Shown here: in pieces, positions 36,855 through 46,025 of the stretch
Numbering within the stretch: position 1 is the first letter of the stretch
Layout: each line of letters starts with the position of its first letter
Assembly: GCF_000336915.1 (NCBI RefSeq)
Contig: NZ_AOMD01000014.1
Coordinates: forward strand, 18,212 to 82,211
Length of the DNA: 64,000 nucleotides
From: Halococcus saccharolyticus DSM 5350
GTDB taxonomy: Archaea > Halobacteriota > Halobacteria > Halobacteriales > Halococcaceae
Reading direction: 5' to 3'
Made by a program: the position numbers and the translations under genes
Notes under the pieces: generated by a model
The model's input: the letters and a program-made list of their open reading frames with translations, nothing else
Databases searched by the model: none
What the model was told of the DNA's origin: nothing

Positions 36855-36995
36855 ATGTCCGAAGACAACACCGACGTTCGGTCGCAGCTCAAGAACCACC
36901 CGAAAGCACTCAGCGCACTGTTCGGCCTGATGATTCTGCTGTCACAGGCAGGGTCTGCGGCTGCCGGCAACATGGGCGTAATTAGTGGCCCGTAG
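36855..36995 (+). CDS. Putative secreted micro-peptide precursor (46 aa, DUF7503-like)
   Basis: ATG 36855 gives a 46-residue protein: an acidic/basic head (MSEDNTDVRSQLKNHPKAL), a hydrophobic core (LFGLMILLSQ, about 22-31), then AGSAAAG and the tail NMGVISGP. A signal peptidase site after AAA (35-37) would leave a nine-residue peptide GNMGVISGP. The layout resembles, from memory, the short haloarchaeal DUF7503 family, which shares the final GP. The frame is open upstream to 36813, but that part is hydrophobic without a start context. Its stop is directly followed by the stop of the CHAT gene on the other strand. Function unknown. Confidence 0.65.
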   Translation: MSEDNTDVRSQLKNHPKALSALFGLMILLSQAGSAAAGNMGVISGP

Positions 36996-39104
36996 TTACA
37001 AATCAGTTATGTCGATTTGATCACTCCAGCGTAGCTTTCCGCTGATTCTCACCGGTACTGTTTCAAGCTTGAAAAAACGCTCGAGCTCGTTCTGTGTTAT
37101 GCTGAATGGGCCGATAACTCCGGAAGATAAGTAGTATCTCGATATACTGTCCATATATGGAACGACTAAGCTTCCTATCCCTCTTTGTGATGTTGGATAC
37201 GTCTCTAATTCTATATCGAACGAATTTTCTTCTGGTTTCAAATTGATTAAATTAGGCATTCCGCTCGCCGACTGCGCAATCGCTAGCCCACCATCACCGA
37301 TCACCAGGTACTCGTCTCCCATGATGCTCTCACCGCGGGCGATTTCGAGAGCGGACTGGAGCGAAAAGCCGGCGTTGAGCAGGCCCGCGAGAGTCCTTCC
37401 CATCCGGACTGCCTCGCAGTTGAGCACGTCGGTGAGTGTTGCGATCCCGCCGATGGACCCTGCCTCGATCAGCGCCATTCCCTGTCGGTAGGACTGGCAG
37501 GCGTTGAGTAAGAATGCATCCACCCCGACGGTATCGAGCGTGTTCGCGTTGAGGTCGCCGTCTGCACATTCGAATCCTCCGTCGTCGACGTGGCCGATGT
37601 AATGGAGGAAGTCCGTCTGTGTCGAGAGCACACCTTCGAGTTCGGCTGTCGTGAGATCTCGGTGGAGCGAGACGTCGAACGGCAGTTCGTCGCGGTTGCC
37701 GTAGATGTCGTCGATCAGGTCGCGCTCCTCGGCCATGTCGGCGTCGTTGCAGACCACCGTGATGTCGATGTCGCCGTCGACGGGCGTTCTATCGAGGCGG
37801 TTCTGATAGGCCTCGACCGAGGTCTTGCTCGCGCCGAGGGGCATCCCCTCGCCGATCCACGCCTCTTCGAGCGAATCGGTCGCCTCGGGACTCACGAACT
37901 CGACATCGGCCTCGGTTCCCGACTCTGGATTCGTACTCCGCGTGGTGCTCGCGCTCGCACTCCGCGTGAACTCGTCCTCGCGCCGGGCCGTCGCCGTTTC
38001 CACGCCGCCATCGAACATCAGTGCTTTCGAGCGCGTGACCGATCCCGTGCTCGCACACCGGACGACGGCGAGGTCGTCGACGACGAACGGGAGCGTTTCG
38101 ATGCTCGCTGGCGTCGGTTCGACGTGGGAGGTGAGCTTCCACTCGGGGAGGTGGTCCTCGATGGTCGCGAACGGCACGTCGAGGTACGCGTCGAGCCGTT
38201 CGGCCAGCGGCTGATCGTAGAGTGCCGCGAAATCGAGGCCGAGGTCCGCCTCGACCGCCTCGCGCTCGTGGAGCGCCACCGGGTAGAGCCCCTCGGTACG
38301 CGCGAGACAGTCGAGGAAGAACGTCTGCTTCAACGTCCGTTCGACGGTCCGCTCGAACCCGCCTGGACCGTCGAGTGAGTATTCGAGCCCGTGATCGGCT
38401 CGGAGACGGGGCTCGTCGCCGGGGCGAACGCGCGCACCGAGATAGTACGCGAGCGGCGCGATCACGAAGATCGAACGGTACTCCGGTGGCACTTCGATCG
38501 TCACTCCCGTCTCGGGCGGTTCGAGCCCCGCGAGATCGAGCTCGTCGCCGAGTTCGATCGTGGGCGGATGCCCTCGAAGGGTGGGGTAGGAGCGCTCGGG
38601 AGAGGTCGTCTTGAGCGCGGAGCCGAACGTCGAGACCGCGGCCATCACGTCGACGGGATCGGTCGTGGTGGTAACCGTTGCGGCGGGACGCTCGTGGTGT
38701 GAGCGCGCGCCCACTACGACCTCGGTCGCATTGCCGAAGTCGATCGTCATCCCTTCGATGTCGGCGCGCACCGAGACGGTACTCTCGACCCGGCAGTAGA
38801 GCTTGATCGGCGCGCTCAGCTCGATCGTGTACTCACCGTGTGGCAACTCCTCGTTCGCGAAGTGCTCGGCTTGGGCCACGATCGCCCCCGACTCGTCACG
38901 GACGTGGACCGAGATCACGCTCGGCAGCGCGATACTCGTTGTCCGGATCGCAACCGCGGTCTCGACCGGGAATCGAAACCGATCGGTGTCGGCCGGTTGC
39001 GGCGCGACCGGCTCCGGCGTCGTCAGCGCGTATCGATGGCGCTCTATCGAGTCCACCACCGTGATACCCGCGCCGCCGTCAACCGGTTCGAACGATGGGT
39101 TCAT
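36996..39104 (-). CDS. CHAT-domain (caspase-like) protein
   Basis: 702 residues. Residues about 1-400 are all-beta then mixed, with a Thr/Ser-rich linker (380-400, RSASASTTRSTNPESG). The C-terminal CHAT peptidase domain (about 445-570) has VVCNDADMAEE, the catalytic histidine region FLHYIGHVDDGG (His501/His505) and FLLNACQSYRQGMAL (Cys536). Then come GSIGGIATLTDVLN and a long tail of about 130 residues with no recognised fold. CHAT domains are caspase-clan proteases and can act in programmed death or defence; the target here is unknown. It is divergent from the histidine kinase at 39363 and convergent, with no gap, with the micro-peptide at 36855. Confidence 0.85.
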   Translation of the reverse strand: MNPSFEPVDGGAGITVVDSIERHRYALTTPEPVAPQPADTDRFRFPVETAVAIRTTSIALPSVISVHVRDESGAIVAQAEHFANEELPHGEYTIELSAPIKLYCRVESTVSVRADIEGMTIDFGNATEVVVGARSHHERPAATVTTTTDPVDVMAAVSTFGSALKTTSPERSYPTLRGHPPTIELGDELDLAGLEPPETGVTIEVPPEYRSIFVIAPLAYYLGARVRPGDEPRLRADHGLEYSLDGPGGFERTVERTLKQTFFLDCLARTEGLYPVALHEREAVEADLGLDFAALYDQPLAERLDAYLDVPFATIEDHLPEWKLTSHVEPTPASIETLPFVVDDLAVVRCASTGSVTRSKALMFDGGVETATARREDEFTRSASASTTRSTNPESGTEADVEFVSPEATDSLEEAWIGEGMPLGASKTSVEAYQNRLDRTPVDGDIDITVVCNDADMAEERDLIDDIYGNRDELPFDVSLHRDLTTAELEGVLSTQTDFLHYIGHVDDGGFECADGDLNANTLDTVGVDAFLLNACQSYRQGMALIEAGSIGGIATLTDVLNCEAVRMGRTLAGLLNAGFSLQSALEIARGESIMGDEYLVIGDGGLAIAQSASGMPNLINLKPEENSFDIELETYPTSQRGIGSLVVPYMDSISRYYLSSGVIGPFSITQNELERFFKLETVPVRISGKLRWSDQIDITDL

Positions 39105-39362
39105 CCACGATCCCCATTTCCGGTTGTGCGTCTGTTCGACATGTCTACAGTACTATCTACTCCCAACAGGGCCTAAACTAAAAACCTATGGATGGTAGAA
39201 CATCACATTGTCCGTCCCGATACTTCGTCGGCTCGGACAGGGGGCCGACGGCCGGGAACCGAACCACCGCAACGGTTGAACGGGTCGAACGGATCGACCG
39301 CATCCGTCGTGACTGGCGTGGACGAGGAACAGTACTTAGCCGCTGGGGTTCCATGTCTACCC

Positions 39363-41366
39363 ATGGGCGATCCGATCCGGGTGCTCTGCGTCGACGACGA
39401 CCCGGCTACCCTCGAGATCGCCGCGTCGTTTCTCGATCGGAACGGCCTCGACGTGGTGACCGAAACCAGCGCCCGCGACGCCCTCGACCGACTCGACGAA
39501 GCCATCGATTGTATCGTCAGCGACTACGAGATGCCGGCGATCGATGGTCTCGAACTCCTTGAGACGGTCCGCGACGACCACCCTGACTTGCCCTTCATCC
39601 TCTTCACCGGGAAGGGCAACGAGGCCATCGCGAGCGAGGCCATCTCCGCCGGTGTCACCGATTATCTCCGCAAGGAAACCGGCACCGACCAGTACACGGT
39701 GCTCGCCAACCGGATCGAGAACGCGGTCGAAAAGCGTCGGGCCGAGCGCGAACTCGCCCGCACGGAGTCGCGTTACCGACGGCTGGTCGAACAGACCCTC
39801 GTCGGTATCTACATCATCCAAGACGATCGTATCCGGTACGCGAATCCGAAGCTTGCTGCCATCTTCGGCTACGATCCCGACGAACTCGTTGGTCGCTCTC
39901 CACTCACGGTCGTGGCCGAGTCCGACCGCGATCGCGTCGCCGACAGTCTCGCCGCCCGCCAAACCGGCGAAATCGACGAGGTCAACTACACCTTCACCGG
40001 GGTCACCAAGAGCGGTACGCCGGTCGAGATCGAGGCTCACGGAGGTTCGATCGATCTCGACGGCGATCCAGCGGTGATGGGCGTTCTCCGCGAGGTGAAC
40101 GACCGCCACCGCCGGGAGTACGCACTCCGCGCACTCCACGATGCGACCGGCGATCTGATGCGAGCCCACACTCCCGAAGCCGTCGTCGATCGGGCTGTCG
40201 CCGCCGCCGAGGACGTCCTCGGGTTCCCAGTGGCGGTGATCAGACTCCACAGCCCGGAAACCGATACGCTCGATCCGGTGGCCGTGACCGAGACAGCTAT
40301 CGACGTGCTCGGTGAACGCCCGAAGTACGATCGCGACGAGGCACTTCCGTGGCGAGCGCTCGAATCGGGTGAACCCGTGATCGCGGACGGAAGTCTCGCA
40401 GGGCGCGCAACGAACGACCTCCCGCTCGAAAGCGCACTGTACGTCTCGATCGACGATCACGGCACGCTCAGCATCGGCTCGCCCGACGACACCTTCGACG
40501 ATGCCGACGTTCGACTCGCCCAAGTGCTCGCGGCGAACACCGCGGCAGCGCTCGATCGCGTCGCCAACGAGGCCGAACTCGAACGCCAGAACGAACGGCT
40601 GGAGGAGTTCGCGAGCGTCGTGAGCCACGACCTCAGAAACCCGCTCGGTCTCGCACGAGGCCGACTCGAACTCGCCCACGAGGAACATCCCTCCGAACAC
40701 CACGACGACATTCAGTGGGCGCTCTCCCGGATGGATTCGCTGATCGAGGACTTGCTCGCGCTCGCACGACAGGGTGAGGTCGTCGACGAAACCACGACCG
40801 TCTCGCTCGCCACGATCGCCGAGGCCGCGTGGATGGAGATCGACGACGAAACCGCGTCGTTCGTCCACGACGACCTCGGTGAGATCGAGGCCGATCCCGA
40901 CCGCCTCCAGCGACTGTTCGGCAACCTGTTCCGAAATGCCGTAGAGCACGGCTCCACAAGCCCTCGCTCGCACGATCGCGAGGACGCTGTGGAACACGGT
41001 TCGACAAGCCCTCGTTCGAGAACTCACGAGGACACCGTGGAGCACAGCTCCACGAGTAGCCGGTCGGAGGCCGGCGACGCCATCGAGCACGGTTCGATGA
41101 GCAGGCAGGCGTCGCCCGACGACGGCTCATCGGTGACCGTCCGAGTAGAGCGTCTCCCCGACGGCGGTTTCGCGGTTGCGGACGACGGGCCAGGCATCCC
41201 CGACGACGAGAGCGACCGCGTCTTCGAGAGTGGGTACTCGACCGGCGAGGGGACGGGATTGGGGCTCGCTATTGTCAGGACCATCGCCGAAGCCCACGGC
41301 TGGCAGGTCTTGATCACTAAGAGCGATACCGGCGGTGCACGGATCGAGGTCCACACTCGCGGCTAA
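39363..41366 (+). CDS. Receiver-PAS-GAF-histidine kinase hybrid
   Basis: 667 residues from ATG 39363 (MGDPIRVLCVDDDP). A receiver domain comes first (1-120, phospho-acceptor Asp54 in SDYEMP), followed by a PAS domain (135-245), a GAF domain (265-400), and a HisKA with the phospho-histidine at 422 (VVSHDLRNPL). The HATPase (about 500-667) has its N box at NLFRNAVEH and G boxes at DDGPGIP and GTGLGLAIV. The N box is followed by repeated 15-16-residue units (see the repeat entry). A frame upstream to 39192 is open but unlike the protein. The signal and target are unknown. It is divergent from the CHAT gene, so the two may share a regulatory region (39105-39362). Confidence 0.88.
   Translation: MGDPIRVLCVDDDPATLEIAASFLDRNGLDVVTETSARDALDRLDEAIDCIVSDYEMPAIDGLELLETVRDDHPDLPFILFTGKGNEAIASEAISAGVTDYLRKETGTDQYTVLANRIENAVEKRRAERELARTESRYRRLVEQTLVGIYIIQDDRIRYANPKLAAIFGYDPDELVGRSPLTVVAESDRDRVADSLAARQTGEIDEVNYTFTGVTKSGTPVEIEAHGGSIDLDGDPAVMGVLREVNDRHRREYALRALHDATGDLMRAHTPEAVVDRAVAAAEDVLGFPVAVIRLHSPETDTLDPVAVTETAIDVLGERPKYDRDEALPWRALESGEPVIADGSLAGRATNDLPLESALYVSIDDHGTLSIGSPDDTFDDADVRLAQVLAANTAAALDRVANEAELERQNERLEEFASVVSHDLRNPLGLARGRLELAHEEHPSEHHDDIQWALSRMDSLIEDLLALARQGEVVDETTTVSLATIAEAAWMEIDDETASFVHDDLGEIEADPDRLQRLFGNLFRNAVEHGSTSPRSHDREDAVEHGSTSPRSRTHEDTVEHSSTSSRSEAGDAIEHGSMSRQASPDDGSSVTVRVERLPDGGFAVADDGPGIPDDESDRVFESGYSTGEGTGLGLAIVRTIAEAHGWQVLITKSDTGGARIEVHTRG
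40938..41102 (+). repeat. In-frame tandem repeat inside the histidine kinase ATPase domain
   Basis: Residues 526-588 read as four units of 16, 16, 15 and 16 residues beginning AVEHGSTSPRS, AVEHGSTSPRS, TVEHSSTSSRS and AIEHGSMSRQA. The first belongs to the genuine N box (FRNAVEH); the others look like duplications of it. The DNA copies diverge by several bases each, so the expansion is not brand new. Its effect on ATP binding is unknown. Confidence 0.85.
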
Positions 41367-41850
41367 CATCGAGCAGGCAGATCGCTTGCACGAATCACCG
41401 TTCGAACGTCGTCTTGACGGTCCATCCCGGCGAGTGCAGCGCACGAAGCGGCACTCGGGACTGATCTCCGCCACCGAGCTTGTGGATAGTCGATTTGGTG
41501 AGACAGTACACTGGCCTTATCGTCCATGCACCCTCTCTTTGTGCTCCGTCTGTATCGTGTCCCGTAGGGAGGAGGGGAACCCGGATGGACGAACCGATGG
41601 GCTCCTGTGACTCTCCATCCGTTGCGAGCCTCTGGCATCACTCGTGACTTCCCCTGCTCCTCGTTTCACCCACACACGATCCGACCCCAAACTGTTCCGC
41701 TGTCGTGGTTTCGCGCTGAAAGGCTAATTTCCCGATGATGGTTGCGTCGGTTCGTGATCCATCGATGATCCGGACAGTTCGACGCCTGAGCCGGCGAACG
41801 CGGCTGCCGACATCACAACCCTGATAGACAATGGTGTCGTACACCAGCTC
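41367..41850. other. 484-base gap, no gene seen
   Basis: Between the kinase and the thiolase gene. Short frames such as 41335-41610 are Arg/Ser/Cys-rich and not haloarchaeal. The 3' part (41750-41850) is the likely promoter region for the thiolase pair but has no clear TATA box. Confidence 0.45.
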
Positions 41851-43017
41851 ATGGCACGAGCTTCCATCGTCGGTGCGGGAATGACGAAGTTCGGCGTTCA
41901 CGAACGGCCGTTGCCGGACCTGTTCGCCGATGCCGCGTTCGACGCGTTCGACGATTCGGGGATCGAACCTCCCGAAATCGAGGCGCTCTATTTCGGCAAC
42001 GCGATGGGTGGGATGACCGAGAACGATACTCACCTCGCACCCACGCTCGCCTCGCACATCGGCTGTACGGGCGTTCCCGCCCAGCGCTTCGAGGACGCGT
42101 GTGCCACCTCGGCGAACGCGTTCAAACACGCGGTCGAGGCGGTCGAATCCGGCCGTCACGACGTGGTGCTCGCCGGTGGCGTCGAACGCTGTACACCCGA
42201 AACCGGGCTTGGCACCGGCGCGATGACGAAGGTCTTCGTCAGCGCCGCCCACCGTCAGTACGAACAGCCCGCCGGCCTCACCTTCCCCGGCGTATTCGCG
42301 CTGCTCACCAAGCGCCACATGCACGAGTACGGCACCACCGAAGAGCATCTCGCCGAGGTCGCGGTCAAGAACCACTACAACGGGACGCTCAATCCGCGTG
42401 CGCATTTCGGCCGGGAGACAACAGTAGAGAAGGTGCTCGATTCGCCGATCGTCGCCGACCCGTTCCACCTGATGGACTGCTGTCCGTTCTCGGACGGGGC
42501 GTCGGCGGTCGTGGTCGCCAGCGAGGAGGCCGCCGAGAGCTTCGAGAACCCGGTCGACGTTGCGGGCGTGGGCCACGCGACCGACGTGGTCCCGCTCGCG
42601 GACAAGGACGCCCTCCCGGCGACCCAGGCTGCCCGGGATGCGGCGAGTCAGGCGTACGACCAGGCGGGAACGACCGCCGACGCGATCGATTTCGCGGAGA
42701 TCCACGACTGCTTCACGGGGGCCGAAGTGATGGCGACCGAGGCACTCGGACTCTTCGAGGACGGTGCGGGCGGCCCGGCAGCGGCAGCGGGCCGGACCGC
42801 CCTGGATGGCGACGTACCGGTGAACCCCTCGGGCGGACTGAAAGCGAAGGGCCACCCTCTCGGAGCGACCGGCACCGCACAGCTGGTCGAACTCACCGAG
42901 CAACTCCGCGGCGAGGCTGGCGAGCGCCAGCTTGACGATCCCGAGCGTGCGGTCGCACACAACCTGGGTGGCGACGCCGCGACCACCGTCGTCACGGTGA
43001 TGGAGGCCCGCCAATGA
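41851..43017 (+). CDS. Thiolase family protein (acetyl-CoA acetyltransferase-like)
   Basis: 388 residues. The acyl-accepting cysteine is Cys84 in RFEDACATSANAFKHAVE. EIHDCFTGAEVM holds the second active-site histidine and cysteine. NPSGGLKAKGHPLGATGTAQ is the CoA/catalytic histidine motif, and AHNLGGDAATTVVTVM ends the domain. The single-subunit, SCP-x/thiolase-II-like layout together with the DUF35 neighbour points to a thiolase that needs this partner for activity, as in archaeal mevalonate or beta-oxidation type enzymes. It overlaps the DUF35 gene by ATGA. Confidence 0.9.
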   Translation: MARASIVGAGMTKFGVHERPLPDLFADAAFDAFDDSGIEPPEIEALYFGNAMGGMTENDTHLAPTLASHIGCTGVPAQRFEDACATSANAFKHAVEAVESGRHDVVLAGGVERCTPETGLGTGAMTKVFVSAAHRQYEQPAGLTFPGVFALLTKRHMHEYGTTEEHLAEVAVKNHYNGTLNPRAHFGRETTVEKVLDSPIVADPFHLMDCCPFSDGASAVVVASEEAAESFENPVDVAGVGHATDVVPLADKDALPATQAARDAASQAYDQAGTTADAIDFAEIHDCFTGAEVMATEALGLFEDGAGGPAAAAGRTALDGDVPVNPSGGLKAKGHPLGATGTAQLVELTEQLRGEAGERQLDDPERAVAHNLGGDAATTVVTVMEARQ

Positions 43018-43391
43018 GCGGTTCCGAACCGAGCGCCGACCGGCTCGATTACGTCGAGTGGGCAGACCGCCTCCGCGACGGCGAACTGCTCGGCCAGGAA
43101 TGTGCGGAGTGCGGCCACACGACCGCGGCCCCGAAAGCCGCGTGCGCGCAGTGCGGCTCGCGGACGATCGCCACCGTCACGCTGCCGACGACCGGCACCG
43201 TCCACTCCGAAACCACGATCGCGGTTGCACCCGAAGGATTCGAGGGCGAGTACCAGGTCGCCGTGGTTCGGCTCGGCGACGCCAAGATACTCGGCCGGAT
43301 CGACGATACCGTCGACATCGGCGATCGCGTCTCGTTCACCGATGTCGTGACTGCCGACGACCACCCAGCGCCCGTCTTCACCCCTGTCTGA
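43014..43391 (+). CDS. DUF35 Zn-ribbon/OB-fold protein, thiolase partner
   Basis: 125 residues starting in the thiolase stop. A rubredoxin-like zinc ribbon has CAECGHTTAAPKAACAQCGS (about 29-48); an OB fold follows (GTVHSETTIAVAPEGFEGEY, GRIDDTVDIGDRVSF). DUF35 proteins bridge the thiolase and related acyl-CoA enzymes, shielding the intermediate. The pairing supports one functional complex with the preceding gene. Confidence 0.9.
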   Translation: MSGSEPSADRLDYVEWADRLRDGELLGQECAECGHTTAAPKAACAQCGSRTIATVTLPTTGTVHSETTIAVAPEGFEGEYQVAVVRLGDAKILGRIDDTVDIGDRVSFTDVVTADDHPAPVFTPV

Positions 43392-43542
43392 GGCGCGACT
43401 CGAACTGGCGACCCAAACGGAGTGCCGTGTTCTCCGGATCGACCGTCCGACGGCCTCTTCCGATATCGACCGAAGTTTCACGGCCGATTCCTGCCGCGAC
43501 TCCCCAATCGGTTTATTCCCGACGAACGTACCGTAAGCACCT

Positions 43543-44736
43543 GTGAACACCGATCGTGTGGTGCTGGCGACGATGATCTTCGCGGTGCTGTTCGGGCAGG
43601 TGGCGCTCTACCCCGGCGTCCCGGAGCTCGTGGCGGCGCTCGGCGCGACCACGACGCTCGACGCAGGCACGTGGTTCCTCGCGGCCGAGTACGCCGGCTT
43701 CGTGCTCTTCGCTGGCGTCTGGGGCGCGCTGAGTGACGCCACCGGCCGGCGAGTGCCCTTGATCGTCGCTGGCGCGCTCGGCGGCGTGGCGAGCTACGCG
43801 GCGTTGATCGGTCTCGCCGAGGTCGCAGGGATCGGGTTCGGCGCGATGCTCGTCCTCCGCTTCATCGAGGGGAGTTTCACCATCGCGGCGTTCTCGCTCT
43901 CGATCACGATGCTGATGGATCTGGAGGGAGGCCACGGCCGGAACATGGGGGCGGCGGGCATCGCCATCGGCTCCGGGACGGCGCTCGGCGCACCCCTCGG
44001 CGGCCAGCTCTCGTCGATCGGTCCGCTCATGCCGATCGCTGTTGCTGCCGGTCTCCTCTGTGTCGTCGCGCTGTTGGCGACTCAAGTGACCGACCGAGTT
44101 CCCGAGAGCCAGCGTGGTGGTATCGGGGCCGCGATCGCTGGCCTCACCGAACGGCCCGCACTCGGCCTCCCCTACGCCTTCGGCTTCGCCGACCGGTTCA
44201 CGGCGGGCTTTTTCGCACTCGTCGGCACGCTCTACTTCCGGCAGACCTTCGATCTCGACGCGGGCGCGGCGGGCATCGTGCTCGGCCTGTTCTTCGCGCC
44301 GTTCGCGCTCGGCCAGTACCCGATGGGGCGGCTCTCGGACCGCATCGGTCGACTCCTTCCGGTCGTCGCGGGATCGGTGCTCTACGGGGGTGCCATCCTC
44401 GCGGTCTATCTCGCGCCCACGATCGAGATCGCGAGCGCGACGATGGTCCTGCTCGGGATCGCCGGCGCGCTCGTCGCTCCGGCCACGATGGCGCTCGTCA
44501 CGGACCTCGCTCCCGACGATCGGGGCACCGCGATGGGTGGGTTCAACGTCTTCGGGAGTCTCGGCTTCCTCGTGGGAACCGTCGGCGGCGGCGTGATCGC
44601 TGACAACGTTGGCTTCGGCGCTGCCTTTCTCGCTGCCGCCGCGCTCGAAGCTGGGATCGTCCTCGTCACACTCCCGCTACTCGTCCGACTCGACATCCCC
44701 CGAGCGACGCTGTTCGGCGATCGGGAATCGACCTGA
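43543..44736 (+). CDS. MFS transporter
   Basis: 397 residues from GTG 43543 (VNTDRVVLATMIFAVLF). There are twelve hydrophobic segments, with the MFS loop after helix 2, GALSDATGRRVPLIVAGA, and its half-repeat after helix 8, GRLSDRIGRLLPVVAG. No substrate motif is recognised. It follows the thiolase pair by 151 bases and is probably a separate unit. Confidence 0.85.
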   Translation: MNTDRVVLATMIFAVLFGQVALYPGVPELVAALGATTTLDAGTWFLAAEYAGFVLFAGVWGALSDATGRRVPLIVAGALGGVASYAALIGLAEVAGIGFGAMLVLRFIEGSFTIAAFSLSITMLMDLEGGHGRNMGAAGIAIGSGTALGAPLGGQLSSIGPLMPIAVAAGLLCVVALLATQVTDRVPESQRGGIGAAIAGLTERPALGLPYAFGFADRFTAGFFALVGTLYFRQTFDLDAGAAGIVLGLFFAPFALGQYPMGRLSDRIGRLLPVVAGSVLYGGAILAVYLAPTIEIASATMVLLGIAGALVAPATMALVTDLAPDDRGTAMGGFNVFGSLGFLVGTVGGGVIADNVGFGAAFLAAAALEAGIVLVTLPLLVRLDIPRATLFGDREST

Positions 44737-45169
44737 CGACACGCTCGTCCGTCGGCAGCTGTCTCGACACCTCGTCACGACCTCATAGTACCAGTCGCTT
44801 CCGTTCTCCAGGGTAGCGTGTGCCTCTCCAAATCGCACCACCCAGTAATGGCGCTATTGCAGCACAGACACCTACTCGAACTACCGATCTCGAATTCGCC
44901 GACGAATCACTGGCCAGTCAGTTATCAGCGCTGTGCCGGATGACCGATTTGAGTACAGCATGGTTGAGTCACGAACGACATCAAACGTTCACGGGATGGA
45001 TTCACCTTGGAGACAGACGAAATCATCCTCTCGATTGCCGTCAAATTCTGGAGGATTCGGTGAAACCTCGAAAATGATGTTGGAACCTATTCGAATCGAA
45101 AATGTCTCTCCTTCTAACCCTGTTCGGGAATGAAGGCATTATATTATCTGCCGCCGCAAGAAGGTGGCA
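44737..45169. other. 433-base gap opening the accessory region
   Basis: After the MFS gene the GC content falls and no frame has haloarchaeal character; the frame at 44820-45077 is mixed and lacks a domain. AT-rich DNA at 45131-45150 contains the promoter of the PadR gene. Confidence 0.5.
45138..45146 (+). promoter_or_regulatory. TATA-like box of the PadR gene
   Basis: ATTATATTA lies about 24-32 bases before ATG 45170, matching the spacing expected for a leaderless or near-leaderless haloarchaeal transcript. Confidence 0.5.
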
Positions 45170-45448
45170 ATGGAAGACCTCAATGCGTTTCAACGAGATC
45201 TGTTGTATGTCAATGAGAGCGTAGGAGAAGCATCGGGCTTAGAAATCAAGGATGTTCTCGATAGCCACTATGATGAGGAGATTGATACAAGTCGTCTCTA
45301 TCCGAATCTCGATGAACTGGTTGATCGAGGATTGATCGACAAAGGAAGTATAGATGGTCGGACAAATTCGTACACTCTTTCCGAAGAAGGTCACCAAGCG
45401 CTCGCCGCACGACGAGAGTGGGAAGAAAGTTTAAAACCAACTGATTAG
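45170..45448 (+). CDS. PadR-family winged-helix transcription regulator
   Basis: 92 residues from ATG 45170 (MEDLNAFQRDLLYVNESVGE). The winged helix is clear: SGLEIKDVLDSHYDEEIDTS, RLYPNLDELVDRGLIDKG for the recognition helix and wing, and RTNSYTLSEEGHQALAARRE. This matches the haloarchaeal PadR pattern (LYPNLDxLVxxGLxxKG). Codon use is more AT-rich than in the flanking chromosome, consistent with a recently arrived gene. It probably controls a nearby or its own promoter; the target is unknown. Confidence 0.82.
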   Translation: MEDLNAFQRDLLYVNESVGEASGLEIKDVLDSHYDEEIDTSRLYPNLDELVDRGLIDKGSIDGRTNSYTLSEEGHQALAARREWEESLKPTD

Positions 45449-45656
45449 GCTGCGCTTCAAGGTGCTGTTTTGGAATAAAAGAAAAATACCGGGACTGAAT
45501 GCTACTTATGTTTCCTTCTCTGATGCAATACGGGGTGTGGAGGTATATAAGTAAATGCTTCGGATGCAACGGTGGTTCCCTCCAAGCGGATTCGATTAGC
45601 CGTCGAGTGAGACGGAGTTCATAAATAGTATGAAGACGTAGGTGAGAAACAGACCA

Positions 45657-46025
45657 ATGGCGCGTATCACCGGCTCGTACCCGGAGGACCTGGAACTCCT
45701 CATCGAGGGAACTGTCGAGGCCGGCGTGTTCGGTGGGAAAAGCGATGCGCTCCGCGAATTCGCACGGGAGTACTTCGACGATCACGACAACGAACGACTG
45801 GTCGCGGCTGTCACGCTCTACGAGAACGAGACGATCACGCTCGGGGATGCTGCCCGACTGGCAGGTGAAGACCGCTGGACGATGCGGGAAATCCTCCGCG
45901 ATCACGGCGTTGACCTCCGTCTTGGCCTCGCCGACGAGACGGATGCCGAGTACGAAGCCGAGGCCGCCCGCACGCTCGAATTCAGTGACGAGGACGAAGC
46001 CGATGCGACGACGCCGTCGGAATGA
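45657..46025 (+). CDS. UPF0175 family antitoxin
   Basis: 122 residues from ATG 45657. MARITGSYPEDLELLIEGTV followed by EAGVFGGKSDALREFAREYF is the DNA-binding front half. TLYENETITLGDAARLAGED and RWTMREILRDHGVDLRLG is the helix-turn-helix-like UPF0175 core. The acidic tail (LEFSDEDEADATTPSE) would wrap the toxin. It overlaps the PIN gene by ATGA, the standard antitoxin-toxin layout. The family is assigned from these motifs. Confidence 0.8.
   Translation: MARITGSYPEDLELLIEGTVEAGVFGGKSDALREFAREYFDDHDNERLVAAVTLYENETITLGDAARLAGEDRWTMREILRDHGVDLRLGLADETDAEYEAEAARTLEFSDEDEADATTPSE

Noticed and set aside
39357..41090. 577-codon minus-strand frame opposite the histidine kinase
   Set aside because: Shadow frame; the plus strand has all kinase motifs in order.
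41638..43014. 458-codon minus-strand frame opposite the thiolase gene
   Set aside because: It is the shadow of the thiolase; His/Arg/Gly-rich without any domain.
44820..45077. 85-codon plus-strand frame in the gap before PadR
   Set aside because: No domain, non-haloarchaeal composition, and it needs an uncertain GTG start.
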